Part shown: piece after piece, positions 42,752-51,691 of the stretch
Numbering within the stretch: position 1 is the stretch's first letter
Layout: each line of letters starts with the position of its first letter
Assembly (NCBI RefSeq): GCF_017641085.1
Contig: NZ_JAEPPI010000003.1
Coordinates: 186,001 to 250,000 of the forward strand
DNA from: Gracilimonas sp.
Lineage (GTDB): Bacteria > Bacteroidota > Rhodothermia > Balneolales > Balneolaceae
Direction of reading: 5' to 3'
Length of the DNA: 64,000 nt
Notes under the pieces: model-generated
What the model was told of the DNA's origin: nothing
Databases searched by the model: none
Seen by the model: only the letters and a program-made list of their open reading frames with translations
Position numbers and translations under genes: made by a program

Positions 42752-43390
42752 TCAGGAAGCTTTTTCTTGCGGAATAATCAGGACGATAAATTTATCAAAC
42801 CGGAACACTACCATATCACGGTCTATTCCAATCTGAAGAATTCTTTGATAGATCTCCTGTGCATCTTTGACTGTACGGTCACTTTGTTCGATGGTATCCA
42901 ACTCTCCATCGGCGTCCATATCAAAGAAAAGCTCTTCATCGCCGGTGGTAAGGTTGGTAATCTCAAATTTGTTGTACAGTAAGTCGGTGTAATACCCAAA
43001 GGTTTGAAGGGTGTACTTCAGGTTGTTTTCGGTATGAGTGAAGATACGTTTCTCTTTGCGTGCTTTAAACTTTTGCTGCTCTATGGCCACCTGAATTCCA
43101 TACGTATAAATGGTATTGGCTTCTTCCAGAGAAATTTCCCCATACTGCACAAGGTCGATGATGCCGTCCTGGTTGGTGTCCATAGACCGGAGTACGGATT
43201 CGTCATTCTCATACTGAATCAGGTAATTATAACCTTCACCTGAGGGAGCAGATATACTGATAATATGGTAGGTGTTTTGGTTATACTCAAAAGAAAAATC
43301 AGTACGGGTTGGTAAATTTTTAGAGGATGAGCACCCCACAAATAAAAGCCCGGTAAAAAGAAGGAAAGATAATTTTGCTTTGAATTTCAT
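42752..43390 (-). CDS. Lipoprotein with EF-hand-like motifs
   Basis: This 212-residue protein has a lipoprotein signal (FTGLLFVGC, Cys near residue 20). Two acidic loops fit Ca-binding DxDxDG patterns: DTNQDGIIDLV and DMDADGELDTIE, about 75 residues apart. Each is followed by a helix of the same style (S-L-E-E-A-N-T-I-Y / V-K-D-A-Q-E-I-Y), so the protein is likely two repeats of one domain. No enzyme motif is seen. It is alone on its transcript and its function is unknown. Confidence 0.75.
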   Translation of the reverse strand: MKFKAKLSFLLFTGLLFVGCSSSKNLPTRTDFSFEYNQNTYHIISISAPSGEGYNYLIQYENDESVLRSMDTNQDGIIDLVQYGEISLEEANTIYTYGIQVAIEQQKFKARKEKRIFTHTENNLKYTLQTFGYYTDLLYNKFEITNLTTGDEELFFDMDADGELDTIEQSDRTVKDAQEIYQRILQIGIDRDMVVFRFDKFIVLIIPQEKAS

Positions 43391-43449
43391 AACACCCTCG
43401 GACTGTTAGGGGATGCTAAATAGTAACTAATTGGGGGGTTGATTCAAAG

Positions 43450-43484
43450 TTAAAAAGCCCGATTTAAATTATAAATCGGGCTTT
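43450..43484 (-). terminator. Intrinsic terminator after the PD40 lipoprotein gene
   Basis: A 13-bp perfect stem AAAGCCCGATTTA/TAAATCGGGCTTT with a 5-nt loop is followed by T on the minus strand. It lies 25 bp past the stop codon. Confidence 0.88.
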
Positions 43485-43508
43485 AGGATATCTGTTAAGA
43501 GTAATTTT

Positions 43509-44594
43509 CTAATCTACCCAGTCAGCCACAAAAACGTTGGTTGACCGGTCTCCGCCGTTATTTCGGTTGGATGAAAACACGATCTTTTTACCATCCGGGG
43601 AAAACATGGGGAAGGAGTCAAAGGCGTCGTCAAAGGTGACTTGTTCAAGTCCGGTTCCATCTACATTAATCATGAAAATGTTGAACGGAAAACCACGCTG
43701 GGATTGATGATTGGAAGAGAATAGAATTTTCTCGCCTGAAGGATGGAAATAGGGCGCCCAGTTGGCATTGCCAAGGTCGGTAATTTGTCGAAGGTCGGTT
43801 CCGTCCACATTCACTATAAAAAGCTCCATATTGGTCGGCTCAACGAGTCCATCTGCCAGCAGAGATTTGTATTTGGCAATCTCTTCCTCCGTCTCGGGTC
43901 GGGAAGCCCGGAAAATCAGTTGGCTGCCATCGGGCGAGAAAAAAGCCCCGCCGTCATAACCAAGTTCATCCGTAATCTGAATTACATTTGAACCATCGGT
44001 ATCCATTATGAATAACTCCAGATCACCGGTTCGGGTGGAAGTGAATACAATTTTGTCACCTTTCGGAGAAACGGTGGGTTCGGCATCATAACCGGGTTCA
44101 TCGGTAAGTTTGGCGATGATGTTTCCGTTCAGGTCGGCTTTGTAAATGTCGTAACTGTCGTAAATGGGCCAAACGTACGCACCGCCCGCTCCACGCTCAG
44201 GGGTAGCGGGACATTCCATTTGCTCAGCGTGAGTGGATGAGTACACAAAGGTAGAATCGCCGGGCAGAAAATAGGCACAGGTGGTTCGGCCATTTCCTGT
44301 ACTGATCATAGGCGGTTCAAAGCCGGGCTCTTTTTCAGAAATATCCATGTAAAAGATCTGGTCGCATTCCACGCCCCACTCCGGATTGTTGGATTGAAAA
44401 ATCAACTTATCGCTGTCGTAGCTCCAGTAAGCTTCGGCATTATCCCCACCAAAAGTTAACTGTTGAACATTGCGAAGATGTACTTCCTGAGCATATTTCA
44501 GGGTGTCAGCTTCAGGGTTATATGGTTTTTTATCAGGGGTAGAAGTGCATGAGATAGCCGCAATAGCTACCACAAGAACAGGAATAAATTTCAT
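43509..44594 (-). CDS. Lipoprotein with WD40-like (PD40/TolB) beta-propeller
   Basis: This 361-residue protein has a lipoprotein signal (VAIAAISC) and about six repeats of the PD40/TolB type: SYDSDKLIFQSN, SPKGDKIVFTSTRTGD, SPDGSQLIFRASR, HPSGEKILFSSNHQ and SPDGKKIVFSSNRNN. This gives a TolB-like propeller for protein binding at the outer membrane or cell surface. It is transcribed alone and ends at a good terminator. The ligand is unknown. No enzyme domain is attached, unlike the longer S9-like proteins with this propeller. Confidence 0.88.
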   Translation of the reverse strand: MKFIPVLVVAIAAISCTSTPDKKPYNPEADTLKYAQEVHLRNVQQLTFGGDNAEAYWSYDSDKLIFQSNNPEWGVECDQIFYMDISEKEPGFEPPMISTGNGRTTCAYFLPGDSTFVYSSTHAEQMECPATPERGAGGAYVWPIYDSYDIYKADLNGNIIAKLTDEPGYDAEPTVSPKGDKIVFTSTRTGDLELFIMDTDGSNVIQITDELGYDGGAFFSPDGSQLIFRASRPETEEEIAKYKSLLADGLVEPTNMELFIVNVDGTDLRQITDLGNANWAPYFHPSGEKILFSSNHQSQRGFPFNIFMINVDGTGLEQVTFDDAFDSFPMFSPDGKKIVFSSNRNNGGDRSTNVFVADWVD

Positions 44595-44724
44595 GAATAG
44601 TTGATTGAATTTTTTAAAAGCATGAAGAAGATAAGGAAAAAGCGAAACCGGCTCACAGAAATAATTCTGTAAGGTTTTGTGATGAATGGGCTCTTACTGT
44701 TATAAGGGAAACCAATAAATAGAA

Positions 44725-45258
44725 ATGGAATATTGGCAAAAACCACTTCGATTGGATGGCTGGGATTATAGAAATCCATGGTTTTATTTCGTGACCATCT
44801 GTACAAAAAACAGAGTCCATTATTTTGGCAGAATCAAGGATGGAAAGATGGGGTTATCAGAACAGGGATGTGCAGCATGGTATTTTTGGAATCAAATTCC
44901 CAACCACTTTAAGAATGTGAGATTAGATGCATTTGTGGTTATGCCGAATCATATCCATGGCATTATTCAGATATTACCTGATGAAAATGGTTTTAATCCT
45001 GTGGCATTATGCAATTGCATAATGCCACAGGAAAAGATCAGGGAATTTGGTAAGCCCAAAGCCGGATCTCTATCTGTTATTCTAAATAATTATAAAGGAT
45101 CTGTTACCAGATGGTGTAACAGAAAAGGTTATGAATTCTGTTGGCAGTCCCGATTCCATGATCATATCATCCGAAATTACAGATCACTGAACCGAATCCG
45201 GCAATACATCGAGTGTAACCCATTGAACTGGGAGAAAGATTCTAAGAATGTGCTATGA
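44725..45258 (+). CDS. REP-associated tyrosine transposase (RAYT)
   Basis: This 177-residue Y1 transposase has the HUH motif VVMPNHIHGII (H76, H78) and Y161 in RIRQYIECNP at the place of the catalytic Tyr of the E. coli enzyme, so it looks intact. These enzymes nick and join single-stranded DNA at short palindromes (REP/BIME units) and are usually single-copy, domesticated relatives of IS200/IS605. In-frame codons 92-102 are a perfect 34-bp palindrome (44998-45031), placed in the variable loop of the family. The gene lies between convergent and divergent minus-strand units. Confidence 0.9.
   Translation: MEYWQKPLRLDGWDYRNPWFYFVTICTKNRVHYFGRIKDGKMGLSEQGCAAWYFWNQIPNHFKNVRLDAFVVMPNHIHGIIQILPDENGFNPVALCNCIMPQEKIREFGKPKAGSLSVILNNYKGSVTRWCNRKGYEFCWQSRFHDHIIRNYRSLNRIRQYIECNPLNWEKDSKNVL
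44998..45031. repeat. Perfect 34-bp palindrome inside the RAYT gene
   Basis: The two 17-bp halves (CCTGTGGCATTATGCAA and TTGCATAATGCCACAGG) are exact reverse complements with no loop. It encodes PVALCNCIMPQ in frame. It could fold as a long hairpin in single-stranded DNA. Confidence 0.9.
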
Positions 45259-45259
45259 T

Positions 45260-47749
45260 TTACTTCCCGATTTGAAGCTGAAGGGTGGCATAGAATGTTC
45301 TTGGGGGAGATGGAATAATACCGGGGCCCGGATACCCGGTTGCGCGACGGGTGAAATACCAGGAATCCAATACGTTATTTATTCCAGACTCTATAGTGAA
45401 GTTCTTGTACGTCCAGGACAGGGACAGATCCAAAACATCATAAGCCGGAATTGCTCCACGGATACCACTTTGATTATCATTAAAGTTTTGCTCGGCATTA
45501 GAGGCATCGGTGTATTGCTCAGATACATAGGTGTACTGAATGGAACCCACCAGGTTTTGATAGCCAAAGTTGAGTCCGGTTTTCATATTCAGCAGAGGCA
45601 CAAATTCGACCTGATTACCTTCAACCCCGGGAATCTCTGAGTCGATATAATCTGATTTTGTGATGGCGGTATTGGCAAATACACTCAGTTTCACATCCCG
45701 ATTTTTATTACCAAACAGGGGCATTAGATTCACTTCAATCAGGCTTTCCAGTCCGTACATAAAGGCCTGCCCTATATTTCCACGATAGCGCACCACACGA
45801 CCCGTTTCTTCTTTTTCTCCATCGGCATTGATTCGCGTTTCTGCCCGTAACACTTCCCCGATTCGGTTATCATAAAGCAAGCCAAAACCGCCGATGTCGT
45901 ATGAAACACTCTCACCGATTCTGCCACGAATTCCAACATCCGAGGTAAACCCGCTTTCGTCAGTAATATCCGGGTCGACCTGAAAGGTGGGATTTACAAT
46001 GCGAATATCATTAAAGGTTACAGAGCGATAGTTTTGGGAAAAGTTACCATAAAGTTCGGTTTCGCTATCAGGCAGATAACTGACGCCGGCACCCAGTAAT
46101 ACAAAATGCCGCTCAAACGTACGGTCATCTTCAAAAGTCTGATTTTGAATAGGATTTCCGGCCAGGTCAAAGTTCACTCTCTTAAATGTACCTTGGCTCT
46201 GCGTTCGGATGTATTCAAACCGGAACCCCGGCGTAATAGAAATGTTATCCTGCAGGTAAAAAATATTCTCTCCGAAAACAGCAAGGTTACGGTTCGGGAA
46301 GGTGAAGTCGGATTGATTCGGGTAATTCGGGAATTGCTCATCGGCCAGGGTGAAATCGGCTTTGCTGCTTGTAGTCCCGGGTCCCTGAACGGAGGTGTTT
46401 TTCGACTGATACCATTTACTTCCGATCAGAAACACGGCGTTTTTATTACCGATTCGGTAGCGGTTCAGAAAACGGACTTCGGTTCCCCAGTTGTTGAAAT
46501 CGCCGAGGATGAGGTCGCGGGGAGCGTTAGGGTCATCCTGCTGAGAAACCCGATTGGTACGAAATCCCACCGATTTTCGGGAAGCATCAAGTCCGTACAC
46601 CAGAAAGCTGAGCTTGGTTTTATAGGAAAACTCGTGTTCAACATTCAGGGAGGCCAGCTTCCAGTCAACCTCAAACCAGTTACGGGTACGATTGCTGACT
46701 GTTGGGTCCCGGTAAAACTGGGCGTCAGTCAAACCGCCCGGCTGCTGGGCAAGGTAGTTCAGGTAGGTGAAGTCGAGAGCGATGTTGGTTTTCTCAGATA
46801 TCTGAACATCAGAATAAAGGTATAAGTTATTGGACTCGAACCCGGAGTTTGGCCGAAAGCCATCCCCATTTTTGTAATTGTAATATCCGTAATATCCAAC
46901 TTTGCCGGAGGTCCCGCTTACGCTGTTGAAGGAAGTAAATAAAGCATTGGAGCCGACCGATTGCCTGGAAGTGACTTCAACGCGTTTGTCATCGGCAGGT
47001 TTCTTCATTTTGAAGTTCACCAGCCCTCCAAACTGAGTGCCGTATTGCAGGGAGGCAGCTCCGCGAATTACCTGGATTTCAGCCAAGCCCTCAGCCGGGG
47101 GTGTATAGTAACTTTCAGGATAACCAAGTACATCGGCACTGATATCATACCCATTCTGCCGGATGTTAAAATTGGATGAACGATTGGGATCGAGGCCCCG
47201 ACCGCCGATATTCAGCTGAAGGCCGGCATCATTTGACTCAAAAATGTTGAGCCCGGATATTTGTCCGTATATCTGCCGGGCGTTATTGGCTGAGGTATTC
47301 GCCACCATTTGGTCGAGAGAAATAACTTCGTTCTTCTTTCCCGCATAAATGGAAGTACCCTCAACTTCCCGGAGCCGTTTGATGGCAAAAACTTTATCTC
47401 GCTGATCTATAACAGCAATTTCGGACATTTCCTCCGAAAGCTTCTCAAGCTCAATGGTGATGGCCGCATTGTTGGCATCAGGTACAAAAGTTCGATTGAT
47501 AATCTTATACCCAAGTTTGAAGAAAAACAGGTTCAGGTTACCATAAGGCAAATCCTTGATTTCGAAATAACCTTCTTCATTGGTCACATAAGATTTTCCG
47601 GCATCGTTATTGTAAATATCTACGCCTTCGATTGGTTCTCCGGTTTCTTTCTCTACAACGTAGCCGGAAAAGTTTATCTGGGCTGCTGCTGGTAGAGCAA
47701 ACAATACACATAAGGCAAAAAAACTAAAGGCCTTTAATTTCATCATCAA
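45260..47749 (-). CDS. TonB-dependent receptor, FecA-like
   Basis: This 829-residue receptor has a signal peptide (FFALCVLFALPAAAQ), a carboxypeptidase-regulatory-like domain (about 25-110), a plug (about 130-260, with NIFESNDAGLQLNIGGRGLDPNRS and PPAEGLAEIQVIRGAASLQYG) and a barrel ending FYATLQLQIGK. The RGLDPNRSSNFNIRQNGYDI stretch is common in receptors for ferric citrate and similar chelates. It is the last gene of the DUF4856/imelysin/HTTM run and overlaps the HTTM gene by 26 bp. Confidence 0.92.
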   Translation of the reverse strand: MMMKLKAFSFFALCVLFALPAAAQINFSGYVVEKETGEPIEGVDIYNNDAGKSYVTNEEGYFEIKDLPYGNLNLFFFKLGYKIINRTFVPDANNAAITIELEKLSEEMSEIAVIDQRDKVFAIKRLREVEGTSIYAGKKNEVISLDQMVANTSANNARQIYGQISGLNIFESNDAGLQLNIGGRGLDPNRSSNFNIRQNGYDISADVLGYPESYYTPPAEGLAEIQVIRGAASLQYGTQFGGLVNFKMKKPADDKRVEVTSRQSVGSNALFTSFNSVSGTSGKVGYYGYYNYKNGDGFRPNSGFESNNLYLYSDVQISEKTNIALDFTYLNYLAQQPGGLTDAQFYRDPTVSNRTRNWFEVDWKLASLNVEHEFSYKTKLSFLVYGLDASRKSVGFRTNRVSQQDDPNAPRDLILGDFNNWGTEVRFLNRYRIGNKNAVFLIGSKWYQSKNTSVQGPGTTSSKADFTLADEQFPNYPNQSDFTFPNRNLAVFGENIFYLQDNISITPGFRFEYIRTQSQGTFKRVNFDLAGNPIQNQTFEDDRTFERHFVLLGAGVSYLPDSETELYGNFSQNYRSVTFNDIRIVNPTFQVDPDITDESGFTSDVGIRGRIGESVSYDIGGFGLLYDNRIGEVLRAETRINADGEKEETGRVVRYRGNIGQAFMYGLESLIEVNLMPLFGNKNRDVKLSVFANTAITKSDYIDSEIPGVEGNQVEFVPLLNMKTGLNFGYQNLVGSIQYTYVSEQYTDASNAEQNFNDNQSGIRGAIPAYDVLDLSLSWTYKNFTIESGINNVLDSWYFTRRATGYPGPGIIPSPPRTFYATLQLQIGK

Positions 47750-49097
47750 AAGGGAGTAACCAGGTTCGGTGTTTCAGTGAGGGTTCAATTTCGGTAAGGT
47801 CCACGTTCGGGTTTACATAGCGCTGACTACTTCGTCCGTTTAAAGCCACGTAGCTGTCAACGTAGATTTTGGGGTCATCAATTCTGAGTTCTTGCCGGTA
47901 GTGGTCTTCCAGGAAGTGGGCATATTCAAGGATGAAGTCGGGTTGAAACGACATTTGTTTTTCCTGAAAGCGGGTGAGAAACTCGGTGTTGTCCACATAA
48001 AACCTTTGGCCTGAATCAGGGTTAACAACTTTGAAATTCGCATATCCGACTTTTTCCATCAGCATCACTCTCCAGGAAAACCGGTAGCCTTCTTCCGTCC
48101 AAAATAATTCGCCCGGATAAAGCAGGTATCGGAAAGGAATGAGAAGCTGGAGTACAAAGAAAACGGAAACCACTGCTAACGAAGCTTTTCGAACCCATTG
48201 TTGTGGGAATGAATACGCTTTTCCATTATCAAAAAAGGACTTTGTGATGTTAAACCATCTGGAAATATAGTCCAGTACTCGGTTATGTAGTCCGGCATCA
48301 AAAAATATGAGCGTGCTAACAATCATGATATAAGGGAACATCCCAATCGGGAAAAGTACCCGGGTTAATACATGAAAAATGACCACGAGAATAAATGCAA
48401 AAATCCGTGTTTTGCGAATCAGCAATAAAAAGGGAATGCTGAGGTCGTAGATAGCCCCGGCCCAGGCAAATGCGTAGTGTGTCCAGCTTTGCTGAAGGAG
48501 GTCGCCCAGCAATGGGATGGAATACTTGGAGGGCAGCCATATTTGTAAGGGCATTGCCTCAAACAGCCAGTCGGAATTGAGTTTGGCCAGCCCCGCATAA
48601 AAGTACACGATAAAAAGCAGAAGCTTGATCGAATCGATCGACCACTTGGGTACTTGTTGTGATCTCAGCGTTTCATTCTTCCGGGCGTCTAAGGAATAGT
48701 AGGCATGAGCCGGGAGAAAAATCATCAAAAAGCTGAGGATACTGATGAAGTAGTAGTGGTTGAGGTAGGTAGTCTTATCCATCAGCTCGATATAGGTGAA
48801 GCTGAGAAAAAAGACGAGGATCGAAAACCGATATTTATATCCCAGTGTCACAAAAATGGAACACAGCCCACAGATCACAAAAATAAGATAGGTCCAGTCT
48901 CCAAGAGGCTGAACCCATTCAAATCCGTAGTAAGAAAAGAAAAACTGTGGTTCTATATAGAGCTTTTCAATCCAGCCGTTGGCTGCAAACCGAACAATGC
49001 TGATCAGCATAAGCAGACCGAAAAAAATTCGGAAAACAGCCAGCGGAGCAGCATTGGTTGAGGTAGTCAGATATGATCGGATTGAAGAAATGCTCAC
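47724..49097 (-). CDS. HTTM-domain membrane protein (vitamin K-dependent gamma-carboxylase-like)
   Basis: This 457-residue membrane protein has six or more helices in the first 300 residues, with the family segments ISIVRFAANGWIEKLYIEPQ, FFSYYGFEWVQPLGDWTYL, TTYLNHYYFISILSFLM, YAGLAKLNSDWLFEAMPLQIW, HYAFAWAGAIYDLSIPFLL and FPIGMFPYIM. These mark the HTTM domain, shared with vertebrate vitamin K-dependent gamma-carboxylase. The C-terminal 130 residues are exported. Its role in bacteria is unknown, but co-occurrence with imelysin-like and TonB genes suggests a part in iron use. Confidence 0.88.
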   Translation of the reverse strand: MSISSIRSYLTTSTNAAPLAVFRIFFGLLMLISIVRFAANGWIEKLYIEPQFFFSYYGFEWVQPLGDWTYLIFVICGLCSIFVTLGYKYRFSILVFFLSFTYIELMDKTTYLNHYYFISILSFLMIFLPAHAYYSLDARKNETLRSQQVPKWSIDSIKLLLFIVYFYAGLAKLNSDWLFEAMPLQIWLPSKYSIPLLGDLLQQSWTHYAFAWAGAIYDLSIPFLLLIRKTRIFAFILVVIFHVLTRVLFPIGMFPYIMIVSTLIFFDAGLHNRVLDYISRWFNITKSFFDNGKAYSFPQQWVRKASLAVVSVFFVLQLLIPFRYLLYPGELFWTEEGYRFSWRVMLMEKVGYANFKVVNPDSGQRFYVDNTEFLTRFQEKQMSFQPDFILEYAHFLEDHYRQELRIDDPKIYVDSYVALNGRSSQRYVNPNVDLTEIEPSLKHRTWLLPFDDEIKGL

Positions 49098-49100
49098 TGG

Positions 49101-50213
49101 TTAATCACCATCGGCATCAACATAGTCCACGTTTATATTCAGCGCCTGCAGCATATCAACTTTCAGGTAAACCACATTCATCTGCAGTTCATCATAGGTG
49201 GCAAGCATGGCTGTATTGTTCGATTCAATCTGCCCTGCAAAACTTTTGTTAAGTGATGAGGCCTGCTCCCGGGCTGCATCAAATTGGTTGTTAATGAGTG
49301 TGGTAAGATCAGTTCCTTCCTTCATCGTGTTCAGATAATCAAGGTAGTCGTCAAGGCTTTCTCCGCTCTGATTGGGCTGGTTGACATGCACTCCGTTGAA
49401 AAAGTTCTGGGTGGCATCAAGGGAGGCATTAAAAAGCTCTTTAGAGAAATCACCACTGTAATAAGCTTCCACATGAGAACTCAGCGGTGAACCGGAAAAC
49501 ACACCGGCGGGAATGCCGATTTTGCCGGCGCGCAGATGTTTCTCGTAGTAATAGATATAGTCATTTACCATCATATCGAGTGAGGAATTGGCCCCGTTTC
49601 CGGAGTTGCTCACAAATTCATCGCGGTAGCCGGAAGTCCAGTCAGCAAGCACTTCATTAGTAAGAGAGTCGATGCGGGATGTCAGGTCGGTCAGGTACTG
49701 CCGATAGTTTTCGGCCTCAGGATGGGTGGTGTAAAAAGTCAGGATCTCGGTGTCTTCTTCGGCCAATCCATTCAATAAATAATCCAAAGCAGGAAATCCC
49801 TGGCTGTTGTTGAGCGATGGCAGTTCCAGGTTGTATGATCCGGACTCAATGTTATCCTCAATTTCGGTGGTGTCGGTCGGGTAAATATTCAGGTTGTCCC
49901 GATAGCGAAGTTCCATGGGTTTGCCGGTCTCAAACATGGAAACAGTTTGGAAAGCGAGGTAAGCTGATTCCCAGGAAGTCCGAAGTGTGAGAAGGTTGCT
50001 CGCGGTAGGAAATTCTGAAAAGGTAGCAGCATCAGTATGCAGTTGCTCGGTAGCCTCAGAAAAATTAGTATAAGACGGGATAATGATGTTATCAGCCCAG
50101 TTTACCAAAATGGCTTCCCGGTTAAAATCGTCTGCATCGGGACCGGAGGGTCCGTTATCGGTACAACTCCAAACCAATAACACAGTGAGTAATAAAAGCG
50201 AAAATTTCTTCAT
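49101..50213 (-). CDS. Imelysin-like iron-related lipoprotein
   Basis: This 370-residue protein has a lipoprotein signal (LLTVLLVWSC). It shows the imelysin (IrpA/ICMP) pattern: WADNIIIPSYTNF near the start, a repeat of helical bundles and the key motif at about 137-147. In the canonical family this reads GxHxxE, but here it is GFPALDYLL, with Pro for His and Asp for Glu. The product may bind a metal in a different way or use another site. The HTTM gene follows after 3 bp. It is very likely an iron-regulated periplasmic or surface protein. Confidence 0.85.
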   Translation of the reverse strand: MKKFSLLLLTVLLVWSCTDNGPSGPDADDFNREAILVNWADNIIIPSYTNFSEATEQLHTDAATFSEFPTASNLLTLRTSWESAYLAFQTVSMFETGKPMELRYRDNLNIYPTDTTEIEDNIESGSYNLELPSLNNSQGFPALDYLLNGLAEEDTEILTFYTTHPEAENYRQYLTDLTSRIDSLTNEVLADWTSGYRDEFVSNSGNGANSSLDMMVNDYIYYYEKHLRAGKIGIPAGVFSGSPLSSHVEAYYSGDFSKELFNASLDATQNFFNGVHVNQPNQSGESLDDYLDYLNTMKEGTDLTTLINNQFDAAREQASSLNKSFAGQIESNNTAMLATYDELQMNVVYLKVDMLQALNINVDYVDADGD

Positions 50214-50233
50214 GGTATGTATCTTTTTAAAGC

Positions 50234-50270
50234 AAAAAAAGCTGACACCCGATTTCGTTCAGGTGCCAGC
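50234..50270 (-). terminator. Internal terminator between DUF4856 and imelysin-like genes
   Basis: On the minus strand GCTGGCACC and GGTGTCAGC pair (nine pairs, one G-U) around a 12-nt loop and run into seven T. It lies 22 bp past the DUF4856 stop and 21 bp before the imelysin-like ATG, so it would lower, not prevent, expression of the distal genes. Confidence 0.7.
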
Positions 50271-50291
50271 GAGAAAAAAATAGATTAACTA

Positions 50292-51509
50292 TTAGTTGGC
50301 AGCTTCTTCTACAGTGAAGCTAAACTGGCCGGCAATTTCAGCAGACATGTTGTCGAGTGTTTCAGGAGTTATGTCCCAAAGTCCGTTTCCTTCTTCAAGC
50401 TGTGCAAGGAATGCGTCAACATCTGTTTTGGTAAAGTAAGGGCTGTCGGAGCCGGGCACTCGTGTAAACTGCAGGCTGTAAATAAATCCGTAAGCTTCTG
50501 ACAGGTCGTGAAAAGCAGCACCGTAATCAGGTGTTTCCTCAGCAAGTATATTTTTTGCTGACTGCAGATAGTAAACAGCACGCACTCCGATAAGGATGGA
50601 AATGTTTTCACGGATGATGTCTGCTTGTTCATCGCGTACATCATATTGCCCTTCAACAATGGCAGCGCGACCTAATGCAAAAGCATCAAAAGTTTCCTGA
50701 GCAATGCCGGAGAAATCATCATCATTATCCAGGCGGGCCAGGTACTTGTTCAGAAAGCTGTCGTCTTCACCAAGGGTAGCCAGTGGATTTGCAGGATCAG
50801 CAGAGGTGCCGAAGAGGTAGCCATAAGCTTCATCCCATTTATGCTCCATATTGGTGTAATTTTTGCCTTCAGCCAGGTTTCCGTCGTTGTTGTCTTCACG
50901 GTTAGTGCCGGCGTCTAACACAGAAACACTCACATAGTTGTTGAGCATTTGGTCGGTCATCAGGGCGCCAATCAAACTTTTACCCACCAACTGATTGTAT
51001 TCTAATCCTTTCCCATTTACGTAACGGGTAGAAGAACCATCGGCAATTTGTCCGGGTTGGCCGGGTGCAGCCAGCGTATTTCTATTTGGGAATACTTCCT
51101 CAACCTGAAGAGATATCCATGTTTCAAACTGATTCTTGATTTCCGCACTTACGGCTGTGTTGTTTGAAAAGAAATCGGTGGAAGCCGCTACTTTTCCTTT
51201 AATATTTTTGGTAGCAGTGTTCAGCTCAGCGCTTTCAAACGGATCTACATCGCCACCGTTTTCTGATTGGTTGCGGTACATTCGTAACAAAAGCTGTTCG
51301 GTAGAATTTTCGAAGTCCAGCATCGCCGGAAGTAATTCGTGCCCCATTTGGATACGAGTGGTTTGACCGGAGAATGACACAGTCGATTCGCCGTTTCGGG
51401 TGAATTCATAAGATGAGGGTACTTCGATTTTTGTACCGTCATTGTTGTCGCAGGAAATAAGTATAGATGAAACTAAGAATAGTGTTAAAAAGGATTTGAG
51501 TCGGAACAT
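50292..51509 (-). CDS. DUF4856-family lipoprotein
   Basis: This 405-residue protein has a lipoprotein signal (LVSSILISC). The pattern TNMEHKWDEAYGYLFG and a series of long helices with ALGRAAIVEGQYD are typical of DUF4856, a family found next to imelysin and TonB genes in Bacteroidota. It is first in the iron-type operon, has two paired operators upstream and is followed by an internal terminator, so it should be the most strongly made product. The molecular function is not known; iron or haem binding is possible by context. Confidence 0.82.
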   Translation of the reverse strand: MFRLKSFLTLFLVSSILISCDNNDGTKIEVPSSYEFTRNGESTVSFSGQTTRIQMGHELLPAMLDFENSTEQLLLRMYRNQSENGGDVDPFESAELNTATKNIKGKVAASTDFFSNNTAVSAEIKNQFETWISLQVEEVFPNRNTLAAPGQPGQIADGSSTRYVNGKGLEYNQLVGKSLIGALMTDQMLNNYVSVSVLDAGTNREDNNDGNLAEGKNYTNMEHKWDEAYGYLFGTSADPANPLATLGEDDSFLNKYLARLDNDDDFSGIAQETFDAFALGRAAIVEGQYDVRDEQADIIRENISILIGVRAVYYLQSAKNILAEETPDYGAAFHDLSEAYGFIYSLQFTRVPGSDSPYFTKTDVDAFLAQLEEGNGLWDITPETLDNMSAEIAGQFSFTVEEAAN

Positions 51510-51536
51510 GTCTTGAAAAATAGATTGTTATTTTTA

Positions 51537-51602
51537 TTTAGATCGATTCTAAGTTAAGGAGAGTTTTAAACCAAATCAAAGCTTATGTAGAATAAATCTA
51601 AA
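51537..51602 (-). promoter_or_regulatory. Promoter and paired operators of the iron-type operon
   Basis: On the minus strand TTTG (51580-51577), a 20-nt spacer and TAACTTAG (51556-51549) fit the -33/-7 boxes with one mismatch. Two near-palindromes share TTTAGATnnATTCTA: one at 51537-51552 overlaps the -7 box, and one at 51587-51602 (read on the minus strand) sits just above -33. The centres are 50 bp apart. The layout fits repression by a metal-dependent regulator. Confidence 0.6.
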
Positions 51603-51691
51603 TTAATTTCTCTCATACATTAAATCCCGGAACAAGTCAGGATAATTTCAATTCACTAAAGTGAATAACCCCAATCAAATACAGGAAAACG

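Noticed and set aside
44655-44670. ACAGAA-ATAA-TTCTGT palindrome upstream of the RAYT gene as a REP unit
   Set aside because: It is a short 6-bp-arm palindrome with no second copy seen and no shared sequence with the 34-bp palindrome in the gene.
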